Position numbers and translations under genes: made by a program. 33,500 bases of DNA from Paraburkholderia phosphatilytica (GTDB taxonomy: Bacteria; Pseudomonadota; Gammaproteobacteria; Burkholderiales; Burkholderiaceae), in assembly GCF_003443895.1 (NCBI RefSeq), contig NZ_QQOA01000057.1, positions 1-33,500 of the forward strand, read 5' to 3'. Below are positions 7,322 to 15,628 of this stretch, one piece after another; position 1 is the first letter of the stretch, and the number at the start of each line of letters is the position of its first letter. Below the pieces are notes generated by a model. The model was not told the origin of the DNA. It saw only the letters and a program-made list of their open reading frames with translations, and did not search any database.

Positions 7322-7861
7322 TCAATCCGCGGCGGGCATCGGGCTTCCGAGTAGCCGCATGATCGCGGCCACCGATGCGTTCGTCGGGACCACGCTGGTG
7401 TCGAACGTCAGCTCGGGTGCGAGCGGCGCTTCGTAGACATCGCCGATGCCCGTCAGGTTGGCGAGTTCGCCGGCGCGGGCGCGCCGGTAGAGTCCTTTGG
7501 GATCGCGCGCTTCGCACACGGCGAGCGGCGTAGACAGATAGACCTCGACGAACCGTTGCTCGCCCACCGTCTGGCGCGCGATGTCGCGATCGGCGCGATA
7601 GGGCGAGACCAGCGCGGCGATCGCGACGATGCCGGTGTCGTTGAGTTCGCGGCAGCGCACCGCGACGCGGCGGACGTTTTCGCTGCGGTCCTGCGGCGAG
7701 AAGCCCAGATCGCGGCACAGCGTCTGCCGTACCGCGTCGCCATCCAGCACGTCGCAGTTCACGTGTTGTTCGGCGAACGCGGCCGCGAGCGCGTCAGCGA
7801 GCGTTGTTTTGCCCGCAGCGCTCAGGCCCGTCAGCCATACCGTGCAGGGAAGGTTATTCAT
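7322..7861 (-). CDS. cysC: adenylyl-sulfate (APS) kinase
   Basis: Cytosolic kinase that phosphorylates adenosine 5'-phosphosulfate to PAPS. The 179-residue protein has the P-loop GLSAAGKTT (12-20), the DGD motif (40-42) with the downstream R-x6-FSPQDRSENVRR segment, and the PAPS-binding DPKGLYRRARAGE. All expected CysC elements are visible, so it should be active. It stands alone: no cysD, cysN or cysH is nearby. PAPS may therefore serve sulfation rather than assimilation, or its partners lie elsewhere. Two strong hairpins separate it from the sugar transporter operon upstream. Confidence 0.93.
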   Translation of the reverse strand: MNNLPCTVWLTGLSAAGKTTLADALAAAFAEQHVNCDVLDGDAVRQTLCRDLGFSPQDRSENVRRVAVRCRELNDTGIVAIAALVSPYRADRDIARQTVGEQRFVEVYLSTPLAVCEARDPKGLYRRARAGELANLTGIGDVYEAPLAPELTFDTSVVPTNASVAAIMRLLGSPMPAAD

Positions 7862-7895
7862 CGGTGGTTCCGATATTACCGGAACAGCAGGCAGC

Positions 7896-7946
7896 GGCCA
7901 GCGCGATCACGCTGGCCACCGCATCGCTCGTCACGCAGAGCGATGC
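7896..7946 (-). terminator. tandem hairpins after the leftward ABC operon
   Basis: Two perfect stems lie just beyond the binding-protein stop. GGCCAGCG (7896-7903) pairs with CGCTGGCC (7910-7917), and GCATCGCTC (7921-7929) pairs with GAGCGATGC (7938-7946). A third, smaller stem, GTTCCG/CGGAAC, lies at 7867-7885 directly before cysC. There is no T-run. They probably terminate or protect the transporter transcript. Confidence 0.5.
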
Positions 7947-7967
7947 AGCAAGACCCGCGCCTCGATT

Positions 7968-8960
7968 TCAATGCTTGAGACAGGTGTCGGCATTCTTCCA
8001 GGTGCAGGTGTCGAGGCCGGTATGCACGATCGGCTTCACCGTTTTCCCTTCGGCAAGATCACGCATCACCATCGCGGCCTGATAGCCCATTTCCTCCGGC
8101 CGCTGTCCGACCAGCACGTTGACCTTGTGGTCCTTCAGTGCCTGCATTTCCGGTCCGAGCGTATCCGCCGACACGATCACGAACTTGCCGCTCTGGATCT
8201 TGTCCATGATCGGCGCGACGACCTGCGAATACGCCTGCGGCGCGAACAGCGGCCAGCCGCCTTCCAGCACGAACGCGTCGAGGCCGGTCGAATTGGCGGT
8301 CAGCGTGTCCTGCATCATCTGGTTCGCTTTCGCCGCGTCGTCGTTCACGTAAAGCGGGCAGGCGCTGATTTCCTTCCAGCCGTTCTCGCCCGCGAGCTTC
8401 GTAATGCCTTTCTTGCCCGACAGCGCATCGCGCGTGCCCTGAGCGCGCTGGTTGATGTTCTCGGCCGCGGGGTTGCCCATCACGAGACAGATGTTGCCGC
8501 CCTTCGGCATCAGTTGCTTCAGCTGTTCGCCGAGCTTCACGCCCAGTTCGTAGTTATCCGTGCCGACGTAGCTCTTGCGCAGCGACTGGTCTTTCGGCAG
8601 CAGGTCGGCGTCCGCGGTGATGATCGGGATCTTCGTGTTGCGGCGGCGGATCACCTCGGCCACGGCCGGTGCGTTCGAAGGCGAGATCGCGATAGCCGAG
8701 ACGCCCTTCGTCAGCAGGTCGTCGATGATCTGCACTTCCGCGCTTTCATCGGCGGCCGTCGCGGGGCCGGTGTAGTAGCAGGTGTAGCCCTGCTTGTTGA
8801 GCTCCTTGTTGGCCCGGTCGCAACCCTGATGCATGAGGTCGAAGTAGGGGTTGTCGAGCCCCTTCACGACCAGCGCCAGGGTCTTGTCCGCGGAGAAAGC
8901 GGGGGACGCCAGCATCGCGAGTCCACCGGCCACGGCAAGACACTTCAATAGCTTGTTCAT
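7968..8960 (-). CDS. sugar ABC transporter periplasmic binding protein (leftward system)
   Basis: Periplasmic ligand receptor of the ribose/fructose-type ABC family (type-1 periplasmic-binding fold), 330 residues. A signal peptide covers about residues 1-23 (KLLKCLAVAGGLAMLASPAFS). The mature start TLALVVKGLDNPYFDLMHQG is typical of RbsB-like proteins. Several cysteines are present (GYTCYY, SACPLY, DTCTW, TCLKH), which may form periplasmic disulfides. Two adjacent ATGs exist (8963, 8960); the second has better spacing from AGGAG. It is the last gene of an ATPase-permease-binding protein operon, after a 211-base gap. The ligand is a monosaccharide or polyol that cannot be named from sequence. 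Confidence 0.9.
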   Translation of the reverse strand: MNKLLKCLAVAGGLAMLASPAFSADKTLALVVKGLDNPYFDLMHQGCDRANKELNKQGYTCYYTGPATAADESAEVQIIDDLLTKGVSAIAISPSNAPAVAEVIRRRNTKIPIITADADLLPKDQSLRKSYVGTDNYELGVKLGEQLKQLMPKGGNICLVMGNPAAENINQRAQGTRDALSGKKGITKLAGENGWKEISACPLYVNDDAAKANQMMQDTLTANSTGLDAFVLEGGWPLFAPQAYSQVVAPIMDKIQSGKFVIVSADTLGPEMQALKDHKVNVLVGQRPEEMGYQAAMVMRDLAEGKTVKPIVHTGLDTCTWKNADTCLKH

Positions 8961-9171
8961 CATCGTCTCCTGTTCGACGCCGTTTCGCGGCGCCCATGTC
9001 TGCTCGCACAACTTTTTGTATCAGGCGCGAGGAAGGCCCGTCCTCGAGCTTGGTTTCGGCCTTGCCGCGGAACCTCGCGTTGCTTGCGAACATCTGCGTC
9101 CGGCAGTCCGCGTGCTGCCCGTCCGCCCTCGTCGCGTCGGCCCGATGAAGGCCGAGGCGACCGAAGCCATT

Positions 9172-10167
9172 TCAACCGGCCTGCCGGTCTCCGCCGAGCC
9201 GGTTGAAGAGCACGGCGACGATGATGAACGATCCGACCACCGTGCCCTGCCAGAACGAATCGACGCCGAGCAGGATCAGGCTGTTGCGGATCACCTCGAT
9301 GAGCGCGGCGCCCACCACGGTGCCGAATGCGCTGCCGATGCCGCCCATCAGATTGGTGCCGCCGATCACGGTCGCGGCGATCACGCGCAACTCGTCGCCG
9401 GTGCCGAGGCCGGTCGTCACCGCGCCGAGCCAGCCCACTTCGAGAATCGCCGCGACGCCTGCCATCAATCCGCCGAGCACATACACGGAGCAGATGATGC
9501 GGCGCACCGGCACACCGGTGAGGTTCGCCGCGTAGCGGTTGCCGCCGACCGCGAACACATAGCGGCCCCAGCGCGTGTACGTGAACGCGAACCAGAACAG
9601 CACGGCGAGCACGATCAGGAACCACACGGGATTGGCGACGCCCAGCGTCGCGCCGCCGCCGAGCGCGAGCAGCTTGCTGCCGTCGGGACCGAAATCGAAG
9701 ATGGTGCGGCTGCGCGAGATCACGAGCGCGAGGCTGCGGCCGACGCTCAGCATGCCGAGCGTCACGACGAACGGCTGCATGTCGAGATACGCGATCAGGA
9801 TGCCGTTCACGAGGCCGACCAGCCCGGCGGTCGCGAGCCCCATGCCGATGCCGGCCCAGATCGGCCAGCCGGCGTTCATCACGACCGACAGCACGATGCC
9901 GCTGATGCCGATCGTCGATCCGACCGAAATGTCGATGCCGCCCGTCACGATCACGGCCATCATGCCGAGCGCGACGATGGCGACGAACGCGAAGTTACGC
10001 GTGACGTTGAAGAGATTCTGCGACGTCGCAAACGTCGAAGTCGCGAATGAAAGGACGACGCAGGCAATGACCGTGGCGAGCACGACCCAGAACACCTGGC
10101 TTGCAATCATGCCGGTCCAGCGGGTATGCGTTTTCGCGGCCTGCGGATCATCGAGTAAGGCGGGCAT
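9172..10167 (-). CDS. sugar ABC transporter permease (leftward system)
   Basis: Inner-membrane RbsC/FrcC-like permease of 331 residues with 8-10 hydrophobic segments. Family hallmarks are GGIDISVGSTIGISGIV in the first third and, near the C terminus, VIGGTNLMGGIGSAFGTVVGA. The ATG at 10167 is preferred because GGAGAGG precedes it. An upstream TTG at 10197 would add ten residues. The ATPase gene ends at 10220, so the two are tightly linked. It forms the membrane channel for the flanking binding protein. Confidence 0.9.
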   Translation of the reverse strand: MPALLDDPQAAKTHTRWTGMIASQVFWVVLATVIACVVLSFATSTFATSQNLFNVTRNFAFVAIVALGMMAVIVTGGIDISVGSTIGISGIVLSVVMNAGWPIWAGIGMGLATAGLVGLVNGILIAYLDMQPFVVTLGMLSVGRSLALVISRSRTIFDFGPDGSKLLALGGGATLGVANPVWFLIVLAVLFWFAFTYTRWGRYVFAVGGNRYAANLTGVPVRRIICSVYVLGGLMAGVAAILEVGWLGAVTTGLGTGDELRVIAATVIGGTNLMGGIGSAFGTVVGAALIEVIRNSLILLGVDSFWQGTVVGSFIIVAVLFNRLGGDRQAG

Positions 10168-10219
10168 CGTGGTGGGCCTCTCCGGCGCGTCGTTCAATCA
10201 GGGTCTCCATGCAGCGCAG

Positions 10220-10960
10220 TCAGGCGGCGGCGATCGCTCCGGTGATGAGGCCGGTCACTTCCTCCGGCGACGACGCTTCGGTTTTCTTGTCAGCCACCTT
10301 GCGGCCGCGCCGCATCACGACCACGCGATGCGCGACCGTGAAGACGTCGGGCATCCGATGGCTGATCAGGATGACCGCAATGCCATGTTCGGACAGACGA
10401 TGGATGAGGTCGAGCACCTCGGCCACCTGGCGCACGCTGATCGCGGCCGTCGGTTCGTCCATGATCACGAGTCGTGCTTCGGAGAGGCGCGTGCGCGCGA
10501 TCGCCACGGCCTGCCGCTGTCCACCCGACATCTGGCGCACGAGATCGCGTGGCCGCGTCTCCGATTTCAGTTCCTTGAAGAGCTCGCCGGCGCGGCGGTA
10601 CATGGCTGCGTGATCGAGCACGCGGATCGGGCCGAAGCCGATGCGCGGTTCGCGGCCGAGAAATACGTTGGCAGCGGCCGTCAGGTTGTCGCAGAGCGCG
10701 AGGTCCTGATAGACGACCTCGATGCCTTGTGCGCGCGCATCGACCGGCCGGCTGAAATGCACCGGCTTGTCGTCGATCAGGATCTCGCCGTGCGAAGGCG
10801 GAAAATTACCGGCGATGACTTTCACCAGTGTCGACTTGCCGGCCCCGTTGTCGCCCATCAGGCCGACCACCTGGCCCGGTTCGAGGCTGAGCGTCACGTC
10901 GGTCAGCGCGTGGATGGCCCCGAAGTGTTTGGAGACGCCTCTGAGTTCTAGAAGACTCAT
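10220..10960 (-). CDS. sugar ABC transporter ATPase, single-domain (FrcA-like)
   Basis: Cytoplasmic ATP-binding subunit of 246 residues with one nucleotide-binding domain. It has Walker A GDNGAGKST (about 36-44), the Q-loop YQDLALCDNL, signature MSGGQRQ, Walker B LVIMDEPTAA and the switch histidine in ISHRM. Ribose/xylose-type importers usually carry a fused two-domain ATPase. A single domain points to the FrcA-type fructose importer group, where it acts as a homodimer. It is the first gene of the leftward operon and diverges from the second importer. Confidence 0.92.
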   Translation of the reverse strand: MSLLELRGVSKHFGAIHALTDVTLSLEPGQVVGLMGDNGAGKSTLVKVIAGNFPPSHGEILIDDKPVHFSRPVDARAQGIEVVYQDLALCDNLTAAANVFLGREPRIGFGPIRVLDHAAMYRRAGELFKELKSETRPRDLVRQMSGGQRQAVAIARTRLSEARLVIMDEPTAAISVRQVAEVLDLIHRLSEHGIAVILISHRMPDVFTVAHRVVVMRRGRKVADKKTEASSPEEVTGLITGAIAAA

Positions 10961-11033
10961 GGACTGGTCGCGCTCCTCGATGGAGGTGCCCCGTAAATTT
11001 GCTCGGGCGACGGGTAGATATGCTAACTAGTGT

Positions 11034-11062
11034 TTTTTAGAGCACGACGGCACTTTTAGCAA
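11034..11062 (-). promoter_or_regulatory. candidate promoter for the leftward ABC operon
   Basis: Read leftward, TTGCTA (11057-11062) and TAAAAA (11034-11039) are separated by 17 bases, a fair sigma-70 match. It lies about 75 bases before the ATPase start. The assignment rests on sequence match and position alone. Confidence 0.35.
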
Positions 11063-11121
11063 GGCGCTTTCAATCGCGACTTTCCCGCGCCGTCTCAGCG
11101 AAAACCCCAGGTGGAAACGGC

Positions 11122-11156
11122 TTGTCGACTATCGGGCTACTGGTATGATGACATCG
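11122..11156 (+). promoter_or_regulatory. promoter and overlapping operator candidate of the D-apiose operon
   Basis: TTGTCG (11122-11127), a 16-base spacer and TATGAT (11144-11149) form a good sigma-70 promoter about 95 bases before the binding-protein gene. The -10 is embedded in TGGTATGATGACATCG (11141-11156). The pattern TGGTAT-N2-TGAC recurs at 22321-22332 before the GntR gene. GntR binding here would block transcription. Confidence 0.5.
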
Positions 11157-11245
11157 TGACGGCATAAGTGATGAGCAAATAAAATTGCGACCGTCGGCTG
11201 GTTTCAGGCAGTGCAACGGCGTTTAACCAGACAGGAGACAGCAAG

Positions 11246-12184
11246 ATGAAAGCATCGAAGCGGTGGCTCGCGGTCGCGTTTGCCACCTTGATGGCCGCTG
11301 GCGCTTCGGGCGCCGCTCAGGCGGCCAACCTCATCGCCATCATCACCCCCTCGCACGACAATCCATTCTTCAAGGCCGAAGCCGACACCGCGAACGCGCG
11401 GGCGAAGTCGCTTGGCTACGACACCATCGTCCTTTCGCACGACGACGACGCGAACAAGCAGTCGAACCTCGTCGACACTGCGATCGCTCGCGGCGCGAAG
11501 GCGATCATCCTCGACAACGCGGGATCGGAAGCGTCGATCGCGGCTGTCAAGAAGGCGAAAGCCGCCGGCATTCCATCGTTCCTGATCGATCGCGAGATCA
11601 ACGCGACCGGCATCGCGGTCTCGCAGATCGTGTCGAATAACTACCAGGGCGCGCAGCTCGGCGCGCGCGCGTTCGTGAAGGCGCTCGGCGAGAAGGGCAA
11701 CTATGTGGAACTGGTTGGACGTGAAGCCGACATCAACGCCGGCATCCGTTCGAAAGGCTTTCACGACGTGATCGACCAGTTCTCGAACATGAAGATGGTC
11801 GAGCGGCAGTCGGCGAACTGGAGCCAGACCGAAGCCTATACGGTGATGGAGACGATCCTGCAGAGCCATCCCGACATCAAGGGGGTGATTGCCGGCAACG
11901 ACACGATGGCGATGGGCGCGAACGCGGCATTGAAGGCGGCGAAGCGCAGCGACGTGATCATCGTCGGCTTCGACGGCAGCAACGACGTGCGCGACGCGAT
12001 CATGCGCAACGAGATCCGTGCGACCGTGCTGCAACCCGCGGCCGAAGCGGCGAACGACGCGGTCGATCAGGCCGACAAGTATCTGAAGACCGGCTCGACC
12101 GGCAAGCCGGAAAAGCAGCTGATCAACTGCTCGCTGATCACGAAGACGAACGCGGGCAAGCTCGACATGTTCGCGCTGCGCTGA
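11246..12184 (+). CDS. sugar ABC transporter periplasmic binding protein (D-apiose cluster)
   Basis: RbsB-type periplasmic receptor of 312 residues with a signal peptide cut after AQA (about residue 26). The mature protein begins NLIAIITPSHDNPFFKAEAD, with the hinge and ligand segments VELVGREADINAGIRSKGF and VIAGNDTMAMGANAALKA. It starts the rightward transport-catabolism operon, with AGGAGA just before the ATG. Because the downstream enzymes match D-apiose degradation, D-apiose is the likely ligand; that is inference from context. It differs clearly from the leftward binding protein: it is shorter and lacks most of the cysteines. Confidence 0.92.
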   Translation: MKASKRWLAVAFATLMAAGASGAAQAANLIAIITPSHDNPFFKAEADTANARAKSLGYDTIVLSHDDDANKQSNLVDTAIARGAKAIILDNAGSEASIAAVKKAKAAGIPSFLIDREINATGIAVSQIVSNNYQGAQLGARAFVKALGEKGNYVELVGREADINAGIRSKGFHDVIDQFSNMKMVERQSANWSQTEAYTVMETILQSHPDIKGVIAGNDTMAMGANAALKAAKRSDVIIVGFDGSNDVRDAIMRNEIRATVLQPAAEAANDAVDQADKYLKTGSTGKPEKQLINCSLITKTNAGKLDMFALR

Positions 12185-12252
12185 GCTGAGTGCATGGATG
12201 ACGGGGCGCGCGGCGTGCCCCGTTCGTCGTCCGGAACCAGACGAGGTGTCCC

Positions 12253-12906
12253 ATGGGTGTTCTTCGGTACGCGGCGATCGCGATCGTCGCGAGCGGAGCG
12301 TTGCACGGCTGCAAGCTGGTCAAGCATGACGTCGAGACGTCGAACGGCTCGCACGACAACTACGCGTCGGCGGGCTACGACCCGAATGCGATGGTCGCGA
12401 CGATGTGGAGCACGAAGATCGTGCCCGACATCGAGAAGCGCGCGGTCGACTACCGCACGCTGCGCGATGCGATCAAGGCCGACCCCGATGCGGCCGGGAA
12501 GCAGTACGGCTACCGGGGCAAGGACGACGGCGCGCCGTGGAATTTCCCGACGAAAGTGCAGGGCAAGATCGTCGAGGTCGACACGCAGTCGAGCCAGGGT
12601 ACGGTGGGCATCGACGTGGATGGCAGCGGCAAGCCGACGGTGATCGTCGACATCGGTCCGACGGTGCTCGGTACCACGCTGCGCGATACGCTCGACTTCA
12701 TCTCGTTCACCAACTTCCGCAACCAGATCGAGTACGCGCAGTTCGGCACGGCGCTCAACGCGTACGCGGTGAATCACGTGATGAAGCCGCTGCCGCGCGA
12801 AGCGCTGAACGGCAGGACCGTGACGGTGACGGGTGCGTTCTCGTACGATTCGTCGAGCGATCAGCCTGAGATCGTGCCGCTCGCGGTGAGCGTGGGAGGC
12901 AGCTGA
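12253..12906 (+). CDS. DUF2291 lipoprotein linked to the sugar ABC transporter
   Basis: A 217-residue predicted lipoprotein. Residues 1-19 form the signal segment, and the lipobox ALHGC places the acylated cysteine at residue 20. The rest is a soluble domain of the DUF2291 family, which is repeatedly encoded inside ribose-type ABC operons. Visible features are WSTKIVPDIEKRAVDY, a beta-rich GKIVEVDTQSSQGTVGID segment and the C-terminal NGRTVTVTGAF. The stop shares a base with the ATPase start (TGATG), so the two are coupled. An accessory role at the membrane is likely. The function is unknown. Confidence 0.85.
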   Translation: MGVLRYAAIAIVASGALHGCKLVKHDVETSNGSHDNYASAGYDPNAMVATMWSTKIVPDIEKRAVDYRTLRDAIKADPDAAGKQYGYRGKDDGAPWNFPTKVQGKIVEVDTQSSQGTVGIDVDGSGKPTVIVDIGPTVLGTTLRDTLDFISFTNFRNQIEYAQFGTALNAYAVNHVMKPLPREALNGRTVTVTGAFSYDSSSDQPEIVPLAVSVGGS

Positions 12907-14465
12907 TGAGTGATGCGCAGACGGACGACGTGATCCTGCACGTGGAAGGCGTGACGAAGGTTTATCCCGGAACGGTCGCGTTGAAGGAAGTGAATTTCGC
13001 GGTGCGGCGCGCGGCAGTCAACGTGCTGGTCGGCGAGAACGGCGCCGGCAAGTCGACGCTGATGAGGATCATCGCAGGCGCCGAGCAGCCGAGCACCGGT
13101 CAACTAATACTCGACGGCAAGCCGGTCGGGTTGCACAGCAGTGCCGAGGCATTGCAGCATGGCATCGGCATCGTGTTTCAGGAACTCAACCTGTTCCCGA
13201 ACCTGACGATCGCCGAGAACGTCTTCATCGCACATGAGATCACGCGCGGCGGCGTGGATATCGACAGCGACGCGCAGCGCGCCAAGGTTCGCGCGTTGCT
13301 GAAGCGGCTCGAACTCGACCTGAGCCCCGATACGCTGGTCGAAGACTTGCGCATCGGTCAGCAGCAGCTGGTGGAAATCGCGAAGGCGCTTGCGCACGAC
13401 GCACGCATCCTGATCCTCGACGAACCGACGTCGGCGTTGAGCGCGGCGGAAGTCGACGTGCTGTTCCAGGTGATCTCGGACCTGAAAGCGCAGGGCGTCG
13501 CGATCGTCTATATCTCGCACCGGCTCGAAGAGCTGATCCGTATCGGCGACTTCATCACGGTGCTGCGCGATGGACGTATCACTGGCCACCAGCCGATGGC
13601 CGACATCGACGTGCCGTGGATCGTGCGGCAAATGGTGGGCCGCGATACGAAAGACTTCTCGCGCCCGGTCGGACACGAGCGCGGCGCCGAAGTGCTGAGC
13701 CTGCGCGACGTCACGTTGCCGCGCAAGGGCACGGGCCTGCTGGTCGATCACGTGTCGCTGTCGCTGCACGCGGGCGAGATCGTCGGCATCTACGGGCTGA
13801 TGGGCGCGGGGCGCTCCGAGTTGTTCGAGTGCATTCTCGGCTGCCATCCGCTTTCAACCGGCGACGTCGTGCTCGACGGCAAGCCGCTGAACGGCCTGCC
13901 GATCGCGCGCCGCGTCGCGCACGGACTCGCGCTGATTCCCGAGGACCGCAAGGCGGATGCGCTGCTGCCGATCCTGTCGATCGGCGACAACATGACGCTC
14001 TCGAGCCTTGCCGATTTCGCGCGCGGTTTCCATATCAGCACGCAGCGCGAGCAGCGCTCGGTGCTCGACTACATCCGCGATCTCGCGATCAAGGTAGCCG
14101 ACTGGCGTCTGCCGGTGAGCTCGCTGTCGGGCGGCAACCAGCAGAAGGTGGTGATCGCGCGGGCGCTGATGACGTCGCCGAAGGTGCTGCTGATGGACGA
14201 GCCGAGCCGCGGCATCGACGTCGGCGCGAAGGCGGACATTTTCAAGGTGATGCGCGACCTTGCGGGCCGTGGGCTCGGCGTGCTGTTCGTCACGTCGGAC
14301 CTGGAGGAAGTGATGGCGCTGTCGGATCGCATTCTGGTGATGTCGAACGGACGGGTGACCGCCGAATACGACGCATCGGACGCGACGCAGGACGCGCTCG
14401 TTACTGCGTCCGCGATCGGGCATCGCACCGGCCACGCGTCGAGTGCCGAGCGCGCGGCGGCTTGA
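12906..14465 (+). CDS. sugar ABC transporter ATPase, two-domain (RbsA-like)
   Basis: Cytoplasmic energy-coupling subunit of 519 residues with two nucleotide-binding domains. The first has Walker A GENGAGKST (43-51), signature DLRIGQQQ and Walker B ILILDEPTSAL. The second has the degenerate Walker A GLMGAGRSE usual for this family, signature LSGGNQQK and Walker B VLLMDEPSRGID. It overlaps the DUF2291 stop by one base. A 92-base gap with no gene separates it from the permease. It should power import by the flanking permease and binding protein. Confidence 0.94.
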   Translation: MSDAQTDDVILHVEGVTKVYPGTVALKEVNFAVRRAAVNVLVGENGAGKSTLMRIIAGAEQPSTGQLILDGKPVGLHSSAEALQHGIGIVFQELNLFPNLTIAENVFIAHEITRGGVDIDSDAQRAKVRALLKRLELDLSPDTLVEDLRIGQQQLVEIAKALAHDARILILDEPTSALSAAEVDVLFQVISDLKAQGVAIVYISHRLEELIRIGDFITVLRDGRITGHQPMADIDVPWIVRQMVGRDTKDFSRPVGHERGAEVLSLRDVTLPRKGTGLLVDHVSLSLHAGEIVGIYGLMGAGRSELFECILGCHPLSTGDVVLDGKPLNGLPIARRVAHGLALIPEDRKADALLPILSIGDNMTLSSLADFARGFHISTQREQRSVLDYIRDLAIKVADWRLPVSSLSGGNQQKVVIARALMTSPKVLLMDEPSRGIDVGAKADIFKVMRDLAGRGLGVLFVTSDLEEVMALSDRILVMSNGRVTAEYDASDATQDALVTASAIGHRTGHASSAERAAA

Positions 14466-14557
14466 GTGGGCGTGGGTGCGTTTTCAGGCATCGCGCACAG
14501 ACGCACAGCGCTACGTATGACACTGCATTGCCAGCATTCATCATCCGGAGAGACTCC

Positions 14558-15625
14558 ATGACGATGGCCATCAAGAGCACGGCACCCGGCGCGAACGTCG
14601 GCGAAGCGCCGCTTCTGCTGCTGCTCAAGCTGCGGACGTTCATCGCGCTGTTCGCGGTCGTGATCTTCTTCTCGTTTGCCGCGCACAATTTTCTCAGCAT
14701 CGAGAACATGCTCATCATGTCGCGACACGTCGCGCTCAACGCGTTCCTCGCGATCGGCATGACGTTCGTGATCGTCGCGGGCGGCATCGATCTGTCGGTG
14801 GGATCGATCGTCGGGCTCACCGGCATGGTGGCGGGCGGGCTGATTCTCAACGGCATTCCGATCGGCGAACACTACACGCTGTACCTGAGCGTGCCGATGG
14901 TGATCGTATGTGCGCTGCTCACAGGCGTGCTGGTCGGTGCGATCAACGGCCTGCTGATCACGCGCCTCAACGTCGCGCCGTTCATCGCGACGCTCGGCAC
15001 GCTGTACATCGCGCGCGGCGCCGCGCTGCTGTCGTCGGGCGGCGAGACGTTTCCGAACCTGACCGGCAACGCCGACTACGGCACGACCGGCTTTCCGATT
15101 CTCGGCAGCGCGACCATTGTCGGTTTGCCGCTTACGGTGTGGCTGCTGATCGTGGTCGGTGTGGTTGCTGCGTATATCGCGGGGCGCACGCCGCTCGGCC
15201 GGCAGATCTACGCAATCGGCAGCAACGAGCGCGCGGCGCAGCTATCCGGCGTACGAGTCAACCGCGTGAAGCTATTCGTCTACATGTTCTCCGGGCTGTG
15301 TGCGGCGATCGTCGGGCTGATCATCTCGTCGGAGCTCGTCGCATCGCATCCGATGAGCGGCGAGACGTTCGAGCTGAACGCGATCGCGGCCGCGGTGCTG
15401 GGCGGCACGTCGATGTCGGGCGGACGGGGGAAGATCGGCGGCACCATCGTCGGTGCATTCGTGATCGGCATTCTGTCCGATGGGCTCGTGATGATGGGCG
15501 TGAGCGCGTTCTGGCAGACCGTGATCAAGGGCGTGGTGATTGTCGCGGCGGTCGTGGTCGACCAGATCCAGCGGCGGGCGCAGCAGCGGTTCGCGCTGCA
15601 GAAGCAGGCTGCGACGGGAGCGTGA
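14558..15625 (+). CDS. sugar ABC transporter permease (D-apiose cluster)
   Basis: RbsC-like inner-membrane permease of 355 residues with many hydrophobic segments. Hallmarks are GGIDLSVGSIVGLTGMVAGG, the central RLNVAPFIATLGTLYIARG, and near the C terminus AVLGGTSMSGGRGKIGGTI. The ATG at 14558 has GGAGAG at good spacing. The frame is open much further upstream, but that part lies inside the ATPase gene. The apsD start follows 3 bases after the stop, so transport and catabolism are one transcript. Confidence 0.93.
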   Translation: MTMAIKSTAPGANVGEAPLLLLLKLRTFIALFAVVIFFSFAAHNFLSIENMLIMSRHVALNAFLAIGMTFVIVAGGIDLSVGSIVGLTGMVAGGLILNGIPIGEHYTLYLSVPMVIVCALLTGVLVGAINGLLITRLNVAPFIATLGTLYIARGAALLSSGGETFPNLTGNADYGTTGFPILGSATIVGLPLTVWLLIVVGVVAAYIAGRTPLGRQIYAIGSNERAAQLSGVRVNRVKLFVYMFSGLCAAIVGLIISSELVASHPMSGETFELNAIAAAVLGGTSMSGGRGKIGGTIVGAFVIGILSDGLVMMGVSAFWQTVIKGVVIVAAVVVDQIQRRAQQRFALQKQAATGA

Positions 15626-15628
15626 AGG

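Noticed and set aside
7629..10951. Several long plus-strand frames opposite the leftward ABC operon (7629-8951, 8851-10050, 9575-10951)
   Set aside because: They lie entirely antisense to three well-recognised ABC transporter genes and encode low-complexity His/Arg/Ala or Ser/Thr/Pro-rich sequence.
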